A stretch of DNA of 64,000 bases from JAWWPY01 sp033854735. Lineage in GTDB: Bacteria > Actinomycetota > Actinomycetes > Streptosporangiales > Streptosporangiaceae. Shown here piece after piece: positions 1-7,571 of the stretch. The notes under the pieces were generated by a model. That model saw nothing but the letters and a program-made list of their open reading frames with translations, did no database searches and was not told the DNA's origin. The stretch covers positions 7,850 through 71,849 of the forward strand of contig JAWWPY010000439.1 of the NCBI GenBank assembly GCA_033854735.1, given 5' to 3'. Each line of letters opens with the position of its first letter. Position 1 is the stretch's first letter. The translations under genes were made by a program, and so were the position numbers.

Positions 1-894
1 TGCTCGGTGCTCGGCCCGACCAACCCGAACCGGCTGAACCTGTGGACCGGCATGATCGACCCGAACGGCACCGGCGGCGGCCCGATCATCGACAACACAC
101 CCGCGTTCAATAACGTCATCCTGTCCTGGACCACGTATCCGGAACGGCTCCAGCGGGCCGGGATCAGCTGGCAGGTGTACCAGGAGGAGGACAACTACGA
201 CGACAACGCGCTGGCGTGGTTCACGCAGTACGCCAACGCGCCCGCCTCCTCACCGCTGCGCCAGCGGGGGATTGCGTTCGGGCGGGCCGGGGACTTCGAG
301 GCCGACGCCCGGGCTGACCGGCTGCCCCAGGTGTCCTGGCTGGTCGCTCCGACCGCGCAGACCGAGCATCCGGACTACTTCCCGGCGGCGGGGGCGGAGT
401 ACATCGCGCAGAAGCTCGACGCGATCGCGTCCAACCCGGACGTGTGGGCGAAGACCGCGTTCATCCTCTGCTACGACGAGAACGATGGCCTGTTCGATCA
501 CGTGGTGCCACCCACCCCGCCCGCCGGGACCCCCGACGAGTTCGTCCAGGGCGAGCCGATCGGGCTAGGTTTCCGCACTCCCACGACCGTCGTGTCGCCG
601 TGGACGGCCGGCGGATTCGTGTGCTCCGACGTGTTCGATCACACGTCGCTGATCCGCTTCATCGAGGCGCGGTTCGGCGTCCATGAGCCCAACATCAGCG
701 CGTGGCGGCGGCAGACCAGCGGGAATCTCACCTCCGCGTTCCGGTTCTCGGCGCAGCCGGCCCGCTACCCCAACGGCAACACCAGGCTGCAGCTCGCCGC
801 CGCCGAGGCCGGCCTGCTCGCCGCCCAGCAGGAAGTGAACGACAACCCCGCCCCGGTCATCCCCGCGGTCAACCAGCCCCTGCCCAGGCAGTAA
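1..894 (+). CDS. Phospholipase C-type phosphoesterase (3' part, cut by left edge)
   Basis: The reading frame is open to the first base of the window, so the N-terminus with the catalytic 'ENRSFDH'-type block lies outside. About 297 residues are visible. They carry hallmarks of the PF04185 phosphoesterase family (phospholipase C / acid phosphatase): LGPTNPNRLNLWTG at the left end, the metal-binding block DENDGLFDHVVPP near bases 474-512, GFRTPTTVVSPW, and FDHTSLIRFIEARFG near the end. Family members are normally exported and hydrolyse phosphodiesters of phospholipids or other phosphate esters. No DUF756 C-terminal domains follow, so this is the short actinobacterial type rather than a full PlcN/PlcH. 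It is followed by 340 bp without a gene. Family assignment is firm; the substrate is not. Confidence 0.88.
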   Translation, partial: CSVLGPTNPNRLNLWTGMIDPNGTGGGPIIDNTPAFNNVILSWTTYPERLQRAGISWQVYQEEDNYDDNALAWFTQYANAPASSPLRQRGIAFGRAGDFEADARADRLPQVSWLVAPTAQTEHPDYFPAAGAEYIAQKLDAIASNPDVWAKTAFILCYDENDGLFDHVVPPTPPAGTPDEFVQGEPIGLGFRTPTTVVSPWTAGGFVCSDVFDHTSLIRFIEARFGVHEPNISAWRRQTSGNLTSAFRFSAQPARYPNGNTRLQLAAAEAGLLAAQQEVNDNPAPVIPAVNQPLPRQ

Positions 895-1104
895 AGCCCG
901 CGAAGTAGGCCAGGCCCAGGGGCGACCAGGCACGCCCGCTATGCGGCCCGGCCTGGCCAGCCACGCGCTGCATCCGATGCGGTAGCCGTCCTACGCCGCC
1001 ACAGGCCATCTCAGCACTGAAACCCTCCCCCATTCTGCATCTCTCAGTAATTGTCCAATCACACAGAGCGATATATGCCGGCCTTCCTCACCAAGTTCAT
1101 CACT

Positions 1105-1128
1105 TTGGGGGAGGTCGGCTACCCCCAA
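1105..1128. terminator. TTGGGGG/CCCCCAA hairpin
   Basis: Seven bases TTGGGGG (1105-1111) are followed by a 10-base spacer and the exact complement CCCCCAA (1122-1128). It lies 210 bp after the phosphoesterase stop and 108 bp before the mini-peptide start. No T-run follows, so it could be a factor-independent-like terminator (T-runs are often weak in actinobacteria), an operator, or part of the 5' leader of the sortase cluster. Confidence 0.35.
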
Positions 1129-1225
1129 CTAACCAGGGGGACCATCGCACTTTCTCTTAGCTTGTGGATAGAGCAAATGAACAAAGGCTAAAACCGCAGC
1201 AGCGGTAAAAGCGCAAGACAGGGAG

Positions 1226-1232
1226 AGGAGGT
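1226..1232 (+). promoter_or_regulatory. Perfect Shine-Dalgarno AGGAGGT of the LPVTG mini-gene
   Basis: AGGAGGT lies four bases before the ATG at 1237. A full seven-base complement to the 16S anti-SD is uncommon in this window. It argues that the 51-codon frame is a real and strongly translated gene. Confidence 0.75.
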
Positions 1233-1236
1233 AAAC

Positions 1237-1392
1237 ATGTACGGAAAGATTGCCGCTCTCCCTGTGACAGGTGCCGGAGCTGCCGTGGCTGGCCCAGTGA
1301 GCGTTCTGGGAATCGTCCTGATCGCCCTGACTCTCGTTTTCGCGGGAACCGCGATTATGGGGCTCATGCCCAGACTGCACCGCAGTCACTGA
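1237..1392 (+). CDS. 51-residue LPVTG sorting-signal mini-peptide
   Basis: This small gene was found by reading the sequence directly. Its product has the complete anatomy of a sortase sorting signal and almost nothing else: MYGKIAA, then LPVTG at residues 8-12, a hydrophobic stretch at about 21-43, and a basic tail (R46, H48, R49, H51). There is no cleavable signal peptide and no extracellular domain. If the positive tail stays inside, the LPVTG end faces out. Cleavage between T11 and G12 would leave only an 11-residue peptide to be transferred. It has a perfect Shine-Dalgarno and is followed 32 bp later by a glycosyltransferase, a polysaccharide deacetylase and a sortase on the same strand. 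Inference: it is the dedicated substrate of that sortase. It could also be a membrane micro-protein that helps the synthase. The gene call is fairly secure; its role is open. Confidence 0.72.
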   Translation: MYGKIAALPVTGAGAAVAGPVSVLGIVLIALTLVFAGTAIMGLMPRLHRSH

Positions 1393-1424
1393 TTAACCGA
1401 AACCAACAAGGGAGGGTGGGCGTA

Positions 1425-2480
1425 GTGAGCGTAACCGTGCTGATTCCCGCGCATAACGAAGCGGAATGGATCGGAAGGATAGTCGCGAACCTTGCGAAGC
1501 AGACGAGCCCACCCTCCCGCATTGTTGTGGCCGCCAACGGATGCTCTGACGACACGGCCGAGATAGCCGCGGCGGCCGGCGCGGAGGTCTTCGAAACTCC
1601 CAAAGACCCGCACCGCAAGGCGGGCGCGCTCAACAAGGCACTCAACCGCATCCTGCCCACCCTGGCCGACGACGACTTCGTGTTCATCCAGGACGCCGAC
1701 ACGCTGCCTGTTCCCCGCTGGCTCGAGGTGGCCCAGCAATGGGCGGCCAAGAATCCGCTGGCGGTCGTCAGCGGGCGCTACGCCACCGCACCGACCGGCT
1801 GGAGCATGCTCAAGATCGTGCAAGAAAATGAGTTCACCCGCGACGGCCGCAGCATAGACCGGCGGAACAGCCGGACCAGGATCGTCGTGGGCACCTCAGC
1901 GCTGTTCCGGGTCAGCATCCTCCGGGAGATCATCGCCGCACGGGTCAGTGGGAGACTGCCGGGCCCCAGGTCAGCCGATGTGTTCAGCGTCAGGTCCATC
2001 ACCGAGGACTATGAGCTCACGCTCGCGCTGAAGACACTGGGGTTCCAGACCGTGTCCCCGCCGGAGTGTGACGCGGTGACAGACGTTATGGACACGGTTC
2101 CAGCTCTGTGGACCCAGCGCATCCGCTGGCAGCGTGGCGCGTTCACCGATCTGCGGACCTACGGGCTGAACAAGGTCACGGCCTGGTATTACGCGGCGCA
2201 ATTGCTCGGATTGCTGGGAATGCTGACGGTTTGCATAATTATCGCCCAGATAGCACTAGTCGTGTTCGTGTACGGACACTATTCTCCGGCTGCTGTGTGG
2301 ATTGAGACGCTGCCCCTGTTCATCGCCTACAGGATACTTACCGTCCAGCGCACCGGCTGGAAGGGAATGCTGGTCGCGGCGCTTATGGTGCCGGAGACCG
2401 TGTATGACTTCTTCCGCTACGGCGTTTATGTGGCGGCGGTGTGTAATGTAGTCACCAGGAGGGCAACCCGGTGGGCTTGA
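1425..2480 (+). CDS. Processive GT2 family glycosyltransferase (membrane)
   Basis: This is a 351-residue family 2 glycosyltransferase with all marks of a processive polysaccharide synthase (hyaluronan / poly-GlcNAc / cellulose synthase type). It has the N-terminal VTVLIPAHNE strand, a DAD motif (D90, D92) for the nucleotide-sugar and metal, the catalytic TED (E194-D195), and QRIRW (Q231, R234, W235), the QxxRW acceptor motif. About three hydrophobic segments follow (250-330) to hold it in the membrane and form the channel. GGGAGGG at 1410-1416 favours the GTG at 1425; a GTG at 1416 is the longer alternative. The gene overlaps the deacetylase by 10 bp, so the two are probably translated together. 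The likely product is a beta-linked amino-sugar polymer, because a deacetylase follows; the exact sugar cannot be read from sequence. Confidence 0.85.
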   Translation: MSVTVLIPAHNEAEWIGRIVANLAKQTSPPSRIVVAANGCSDDTAEIAAAAGAEVFETPKDPHRKAGALNKALNRILPTLADDDFVFIQDADTLPVPRWLEVAQQWAAKNPLAVVSGRYATAPTGWSMLKIVQENEFTRDGRSIDRRNSRTRIVVGTSALFRVSILREIIAARVSGRLPGPRSADVFSVRSITEDYELTLALKTLGFQTVSPPECDAVTDVMDTVPALWTQRIRWQRGAFTDLRTYGLNKVTAWYYAAQLLGLLGMLTVCIIIAQIALVVFVYGHYSPAAVWIETLPLFIAYRILTVQRTGWKGMLVAALMVPETVYDFFRYGVYVAAVCNVVTRRATRWA

Positions 2481-3511
2481 CTAAGAAAATCGAAGCCGTC
2501 ACAGGTATCGTACTGGGGGGCCTCGCGCTCGTCGCAATCGGCGCAACGGTCGGGCCGATGCTCCACAGGCTCGGCGTGCACCATGTCCTCGCTGTCACCG
2601 CCGGCAACGCCACCGGCGCGAAATTCAACGTCCCGGCCTGGGATTACCCGGCATCGTCCACGGCAGCCACGTCCACCGCGCATCCGCGTGAGATCCCGGT
2701 GCTCGCTTACCACCAGCTGGACAATGGATGCGTGGCCACGGCGCTGATGTGCAACCGCACCGGGGCCGGGGTGGAGATCCTGAGCGAGCGCCAGTTCTAT
2801 GACCAGATGTCGTACCTGCACTCTCGCGGCTACCGCACGATCACCGACACTCAATATGTCCTCTGGGCCAGGCACCAGGCGGTGCCTCTGCCGGCCAAGC
2901 CCATCCTGCTCACCGTCGATGACGGCATCGACAACTTTTACGCCCCCGCCACAGCGGTCCTGCGGCACTTCGGCTACTCCATGGTCTCGATGGTCGTCAG
3001 CGGCTTCGCGGACGGCTCGCAGCGCGGCGTGCGGCCCTACGCCCACTGGGATGCCTCATGGACACAGCTCCGCGCCCTCGACCCGGCCATCTGGGGAACC
3101 GCGTTCCATGCGGGAGCCCAGGGCCACCTTCTCTTCAGCCGGACGTGCCCCTACTTCTACCCCTGCCAGCTCGCGGGTGAAAGCGCCGCGGCCTACCAGG
3201 CCCGCGTCTCGGCCGACGTGATGACCGGCAAGGCCCGGCTGAAGCAGGAGATCCCCTCGGCCGACACGCAGATCTGGACGGTGCCCTGGAATGACCTGGC
3301 GCAGACTTCGAATCAGCCTCAGTCCGGGGCGGCCCCGAAGGCCTGGCTGCAGGGATTCGCGCAGAGCCACTTCCCGGTCATCTTCGTGGACGCCTTCGTG
3401 TCCAACGCGCGCGGAGAGCATTACCGCTTCGAGGTCCACGGCACCGAGAGCATGGCGTACTTCATCCACGAGCTGACCGTCAACACCCATGGCGGCGCCT
3501 TCAATGGCTAA
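2471..3511 (+). CDS. Membrane-anchored polysaccharide deacetylase (NodB/PgaB-like)
   Basis: This 346-residue protein has an N-terminal hydrophobic anchor (about 9-30) followed by a NodB-homology domain facing outward. VLAYHQLDNG (77-86) and PILLTVDDG (D150-D151, where most members have TFDDG) match motif 1. H213 and H219 in AFHAGAQGH are the likely metal histidines, with the wider spacing seen in PgaB-like enzymes. The family removes N-acetyl groups from polymeric GlcNAc and creates free amines. The start overlaps the glycosyltransferase and the end overlaps the sortase, which suggests one transcript. T replaced by V in TFDDG is a minor departure. Activity on the neighbouring synthase's product is inferred from position. 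Confidence 0.82.
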   Translation: MGLTKKIEAVTGIVLGGLALVAIGATVGPMLHRLGVHHVLAVTAGNATGAKFNVPAWDYPASSTAATSTAHPREIPVLAYHQLDNGCVATALMCNRTGAGVEILSERQFYDQMSYLHSRGYRTITDTQYVLWARHQAVPLPAKPILLTVDDGIDNFYAPATAVLRHFGYSMVSMVVSGFADGSQRGVRPYAHWDASWTQLRALDPAIWGTAFHAGAQGHLLFSRTCPYFYPCQLAGESAAAYQARVSADVMTGKARLKQEIPSADTQIWTVPWNDLAQTSNQPQSGAAPKAWLQGFAQSHFPVIFVDAFVSNARGEHYRFEVHGTESMAYFIHELTVNTHGGAFNG

Positions 3512-4172
3512 GCGCGGGCGGGCGGTCAAGCTGATCGCCGGGGCCATGATCGTCGCCGGGGCAGGCCTCCTGCTCTACACGGGCTACAAAGTCTGGGACC
3601 CGTTCGCCGGGGCCCGGCAGCAGGCCGCCCAGACGGCTCTCAGCCGCTCCTGGGGGGAAATGCCCGCGCTGTCGGCTCCTCCCGTGGCGGCCCAGGCCAA
3701 GCCCACCACCCCCGCCCTGTGTGTCGGCCCGAATCAGAACATTCCGGTCGGCCAGGTGTTCGCCTTCATGCAGATCCCGGCGTTCGGGCCGGCCTGGAAG
3801 TTCACCATCATCCAGGGCACCACGCTGACCCAGCTGGCCACCGGCCCGGGCCACATCCTCGGTACGGCCCTGCCCGGCCAGGCCGGTGACGTCGGGATAG
3901 GCGGCCACGATGTGACGGCCGGCAACCCGTTCCTGCATCTCAGCAGCCTCCGGATCGGCAACACCGTCGTCATCACGACCAAGCAGTGCGTCACGACCTA
4001 CCGCGTCTACCGTCCGCCCTACCGGGTGCTCTACACGGACGTCAGCGTGCTCAATCCAGTCGGGAGCAAGCACACCCTGACCCTCGTCACCTGCTGGCCG
4101 ACCGACGTCCTGTACTTCGTGCCGCACCGCACGATCGTCCAGGCCGCGGAGATCAGCAGCGTACGGAGGTAG
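3489..4172 (+). CDS. Class E-like sortase
   Basis: This 227-residue transpeptidase has an N-terminal membrane segment (about 14-34), a proline/alanine-rich linker and a sortase barrel. The catalytic histidine is H140 in GIGGHDVTAG. The cysteine is C202 in TLVTCWPTD and the arginine is R214. The GPGHILGTALPGQAGDVG block before the histidine is typical of actinobacterial class E/F-like sortases. Sortases cut LPxTG-type signals between T and G and join the new carboxyl end to an amine. The gene overlaps the deacetylase by 23 bp; an ATG at 3504 is an alternative start. The only LPxTG-type protein nearby is the 51-residue mini-peptide at the head of the cluster. The downstream decarboxylase is convergent, so the cluster ends here. 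Confidence 0.87.
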   Translation: MAAPSMAKRGRAVKLIAGAMIVAGAGLLLYTGYKVWDPFAGARQQAAQTALSRSWGEMPALSAPPVAAQAKPTTPALCVGPNQNIPVGQVFAFMQIPAFGPAWKFTIIQGTTLTQLATGPGHILGTALPGQAGDVGIGGHDVTAGNPFLHLSSLRIGNTVVITTKQCVTTYRVYRPPYRVLYTDVSVLNPVGSKHTLTLVTCWPTDVLYFVPHRTIVQAAEISSVRR

Positions 4173-4190
4173 CGAAGGCCACGCCCGGGG

Positions 4191-5639
4191 TCACGCCATG
4201 CGGTCCAGGATCTCGCGGACGAGATCCATGGGCGTGTGCGGGTGCAGGAAGGCGAATCTGGCCACCGTCTCGCCCTCCCACGCCGTCGGGGGTATGAACG
4301 CCACCTGGTCGCGGAGCAACTCATCGGCCCACCGGGTATAGCGCTCGGGGGCCCAGCCGCGGCGGCGGAAGAGCACCACGGACAGATCGGGCTCGCGGAC
4401 CAGTTCGAGGTGGTCGCGGGTGCTGATTTCCGCGGCGGTTTCCCGGGCCAGCCGAAGACCCGCCTCGATCGCCTCGGTATAGGCCGCCGTGCCGTGCACG
4501 GCCAGCGAGAACCACAGCGGCAGCCCGCGGGCCCGCCTGGTCAGGTGATAGGCGTAATCCGTCGGATTCCACTCGGCGGACTCACCGTGGATCACATCGA
4601 GATAGGAAGCATCCTGCTTGTGCACCGACCGGGCCAGCGACGGGTCGCGGTAGAGCAGCGCGGCACAGTCATAGGGGCCGAACAACCACTTGTGCGGGTC
4701 CACGATGAACGAGTCGGCGTGCTCTATGCCGTCGAACACCGGCCGGACGCTCGGCGCGAACAGCCCCGCGCCGCCGTAGGCGCCGTCCACGTGGAACCAC
4801 AGGCCGAACTCGCGGGCCACCCCGGCCACGCCGGCCAGGTCGTCCACTATGCCGGCGTTCGTCGTGCCCGACGTCGCCACCACCGCGGCGAGCGACGCCG
4901 GGTCGCCGTCGGCCTCGATGGCGGCCCGGAGCGCGGCCCCCGTGACCCGGTGACCGTCGGCCTGCACAGTCAGCGGATCCATCTCCAGGATCCGCAGCGT
5001 ATTGACGATCGACGAGTGGGCGTCCGCGCCGACGGCGACCCGCCAGCGGCGGCCGGCGGCGGCGCTTCCCGCGGCGCGCTTGGCCACCTCCCTGGCCACG
5101 ACCAGGGCCGACAGGTTCGCGGCTGAGCCGCCGGAGACGAAGCACCCGCCCGCGGACTCGGGCAGCCCGGCGCGGTCAGCGATCAGGCGCAGCACCTGGT
5201 TCTCGGCCTGGATGGCGCCCGCGGCCTCCAGCCAGGAGATGCCCTGGATCGAGGCGCACGAGACCAGCATGTCGAACAGCAGGGACGCCTTCGTCGGCGC
5301 GGCCGGGATGAAGCCGAGAAAGCGCGGGCTGTCGGCCGAGATCACGGCCGGCGCCACGACCGAGGCGTACACGCCCAGGACCTGATCGGAGTTGTGTGGG
5401 CCGTCGGCCAGCAGGCCCGCCAGCGCGGCATCCAGATCGGCCGGATCCCGCGGGCCCCCGTCCAGCGGCACCGGGTCCAGCCGGAGCCGGTTCTCCGCGT
5501 AGGCCAGCACGGACCGGATCATCTGCTCGGTTACTGCGTCCACGCGATGCATGGCCGGAACGTAGAGCGCGGGCGGGTCTTCGCGCAACAACCCGGAACG
5601 CGTGGCGAGGTGACCCGCCGGGTAGTTCCGTTGAGTCAA
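4191..5639 (-). CDS. Group II PLP-dependent aromatic/L-amino acid decarboxylase
   Basis: This protein of about 482 residues belongs to the pyridoxal-phosphate decarboxylase family that includes aromatic-L-amino-acid, tyrosine and glutamate decarboxylases. The PLP lysine is K317 in VDPHKWLFGPYDC. D285 in HVDGAYGG holds the pyridine nitrogen and H208 in DAHSS stacks on the ring. Length is normal. The predicted start is a TTG at 5639, and an internal ATG at residue 30 is possible. It is divergent from a copper amine oxidase with only 36 bp between the coding regions. The pair would turn an amino acid into an amine and then an aldehyde. Substrate is not fixed by sequence; aromatic amino acids are the best guess. 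Confidence 0.88.
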   Translation of the reverse strand: MTQRNYPAGHLATRSGLLREDPPALYVPAMHRVDAVTEQMIRSVLAYAENRLRLDPVPLDGGPRDPADLDAALAGLLADGPHNSDQVLGVYASVVAPAVISADSPRFLGFIPAAPTKASLLFDMLVSCASIQGISWLEAAGAIQAENQVLRLIADRAGLPESAGGCFVSGGSAANLSALVVAREVAKRAAGSAAAGRRWRVAVGADAHSSIVNTLRILEMDPLTVQADGHRVTGAALRAAIEADGDPASLAAVVATSGTTNAGIVDDLAGVAGVAREFGLWFHVDGAYGGAGLFAPSVRPVFDGIEHADSFIVDPHKWLFGPYDCAALLYRDPSLARSVHKQDASYLDVIHGESAEWNPTDYAYHLTRRARGLPLWFSLAVHGTAAYTEAIEAGLRLARETAAEISTRDHLELVREPDLSVVLFRRRGWAPERYTRWADELLRDQVAFIPPTAWEGETVARFAFLHPHTPMDLVREILDRMA

Positions 5640-5664
5640 GGGCCAGACTGGGGAGCCGCAGAGT

Positions 5665-5669
5665 GGAGG
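5665..5669 (+). promoter_or_regulatory. Ribosome binding site deciding the amine oxidase start
   Basis: GGAGG is placed six bases before a GTG at 5676. The open frame runs upstream to 5394, but those codons lie over the divergent decarboxylase and show no amine-oxidase homology. The GTG at 5676 is therefore the start. Confidence 0.7.
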
Positions 5670-5675
5670 CCGCCG

Positions 5676-7571
5676 GTGAGCACGTCACATCCGCTCGACC
5701 CGCTGACCGCCGAGGAGTTCCGGCTGGTCGCGTCGGTCCTCCGGGGTGACCGGGCGGCCGGGCCGCGATGGCGCATCGCCTCGATCGAGCTGAAGGAGCC
5801 CGGCAAGGACGCGGTCGCGGCCGGGGGGTCGACGCCCCGTGAAGCACTGGTCATCTGCTGGAATCGCGACGACGGCCGGGCGTACCGTGCGGTGGTGTCG
5901 CTGACCGACGGTGCCGTCACCACCTGGGCGGAACTGCCCGGCCAGCACCCGAACATCACGCTGGACGAATGGCACGAGTGCGACGAGATGCTGCGTGACA
6001 GCCCGCAACTGGCCGCGGCGCTGGCCCGGCGCGGGATCACCGACAGTTCCCGCGTCCTCACCGACCTCTGGGCCTATGGCGCCGCGCTGGTTCCGCCGCG
6101 CTACCGCGGCCTGCGGCTGGGCTGGTCAGACGTGTGGTTCCGGGGCAGCGAGCACGGCAACCCCTACGCGCACCACCTCAGCGGGCTGCATCCCATCGTG
6201 GACCTCAACCGGATGATCCTGCTCGAACTCGAGGACAGCGTCGGCAGCGCGGCGGCCGCCGACCAGCCCGAGGTCATGGGCGAGTACCGGCCTGAGCTCA
6301 TCCCGATGCCACTGCGGGAGCTGAAACCGCTGCACATCAGCCAGCCGGAAGGCCCCTCATTTACCCTCCAGGGCCACCTGCTGACCTGGCAGAACTGGCA
6401 ACTGCGGCTCGGCTTCAACTACCGGGAGGGCCTGGTCCTGCACACGGTCGGGTTCCGCGACGGCGGCCGTCTGCGGCCCGTCGCGCACCGGCTCTCGTTC
6501 GCCGAGATGGTCGTGCCGTACCGGGATCCGACGACCGATCACTACCGGCGGACCGCGTTCGACATCGGCGAGTGGGGACTGGGCTTCATGACCACGTCGC
6601 TCGAACGTGGCTGCGACTGCCTGGGCGAGATCACCTACCTCGACGCGGTCGTGCACGACTCGACCGGGCAGCCGCGCACCATCTCCCACGCCATCTGCAT
6701 CCACGAGGAAGACAACGGGATCGGATGGAAGCACGTGGACCAGGCGGCCGGCGCGGAGGTACGGCGCGCCCGGCGGCTCGTCGTGTCGTTCCACGTCACG
6801 GTCGCGAACTACGAGTACCTCGTGTACTGGCGGTTCTATCAGGACGGCAACATCGAATGCGAGGTGCGCGCCACCGGGATCATGGTGACCTCGAACTTCG
6901 CCGACGGCCATCAGCCGCCGTACGGCACGCTCGTGGATCAGCGGACCTACGCGCCCTTCCACCAGCACTTCATCGTGGCCCGCCTCGATCTTGACGTGGA
7001 CGGCCCGGTCAACACGGTCTACGCGGTCCAGTCGGAGGCGTCCCCGGCCAGTGAGGACGACCCCTACGGGCTGGGCCTGGTGACCCGGGAGACGCCGCTG
7101 CGCACCGAAGCCGAGGGCCGGCAGGACTACGACTGGAACACCCAGCGGGCCTGGAAGATCATTAGCTCCAACGGAAATAACGGGCTGGGCACGCCGGCCG
7201 GGTACAAACTGGTCCCCGGCGGGTCCTTCCCGCCCATGCTGGCCCCCTCCTCACCCGTGCTGCGGCGCGCCCGGGCCATCGAGCACACACTCTGGGTCAC
7301 GCCGTACCGCGAGGACGAACGGTGGCCCTGCGGTGAGTTCCCGACCCTCAGCGACCAGGACTCGGGACTGCCGGTCTGGACCGCGCGAAACCGCGGGATC
7401 GAGAACACCGACGTGGTGCTCTGGTACGTGTTCGGCATCCACCACATCACCCGTCCGGAGGACTGGCCGATCATGCCGGTCGACACGGTGTCGTTCTGGC
7501 TCAAGCCGTTCGGGTTCTTCGACCGCAATCCGGCCCTGGACGTCCCGCCTAGTGGTCTTACGGGCCACTAG
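5676..7571 (+). CDS. Copper-containing primary amine oxidase
   Basis: This 631-residue enzyme is of normal length for a bacterial copper/topaquinone amine oxidase. The self-modifying tyrosine is Y379 in VANYEYLVYW (N-Y-E-Y). The copper ligands are H429 and H431 in FHQHF plus a histidine at 589-590 in the HHITRPEDWPIMP block. The catalytic base is D296 in AFDIGEWG, and the GCDCLGEITYLD block is conserved. It oxidises primary amines to aldehydes with release of NH3 and H2O2. No signal peptide is evident, so it is probably cytoplasmic. It is divergent from the decarboxylase that would make its amine. Its stop overlaps the stop of the convergent MFS gene by 4 bp. Confidence 0.93.
   Translation: MSTSHPLDPLTAEEFRLVASVLRGDRAAGPRWRIASIELKEPGKDAVAAGGSTPREALVICWNRDDGRAYRAVVSLTDGAVTTWAELPGQHPNITLDEWHECDEMLRDSPQLAAALARRGITDSSRVLTDLWAYGAALVPPRYRGLRLGWSDVWFRGSEHGNPYAHHLSGLHPIVDLNRMILLELEDSVGSAAAADQPEVMGEYRPELIPMPLRELKPLHISQPEGPSFTLQGHLLTWQNWQLRLGFNYREGLVLHTVGFRDGGRLRPVAHRLSFAEMVVPYRDPTTDHYRRTAFDIGEWGLGFMTTSLERGCDCLGEITYLDAVVHDSTGQPRTISHAICIHEEDNGIGWKHVDQAAGAEVRRARRLVVSFHVTVANYEYLVYWRFYQDGNIECEVRATGIMVTSNFADGHQPPYGTLVDQRTYAPFHQHFIVARLDLDVDGPVNTVYAVQSEASPASEDDPYGLGLVTRETPLRTEAEGRQDYDWNTQRAWKIISSNGNNGLGTPAGYKLVPGGSFPPMLAPSSPVLRRARAIEHTLWVTPYREDERWPCGEFPTLSDQDSGLPVWTARNRGIENTDVVLWYVFGIHHITRPEDWPIMPVDTVSFWLKPFGFFDRNPALDVPPSGLTGH

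Larger units (their letters stand above)
895..1236. other. Intergenic region upstream of the sortase cluster
   Basis: This stretch of about 340 bp has no supported protein. It is visibly richer in A/T than the flanking genes, as expected for a promoter region. It contains a G5/C5 hairpin (annotated separately), A-rich sequence at about 1170-1215, and a perfect Shine-Dalgarno at its right end. Open frames on the opposite strand here are antisense to the small LPVTG gene and show no family features. Confidence 0.6.

Noticed and set aside
1129..1389. 86-codon open frame on the minus strand over the LPVTG gene
   Set aside because: It is antisense to the small gene, has no ribosome site and a random composition. 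The plus-strand frame has a perfect Shine-Dalgarno and a recognisable sorting signal.
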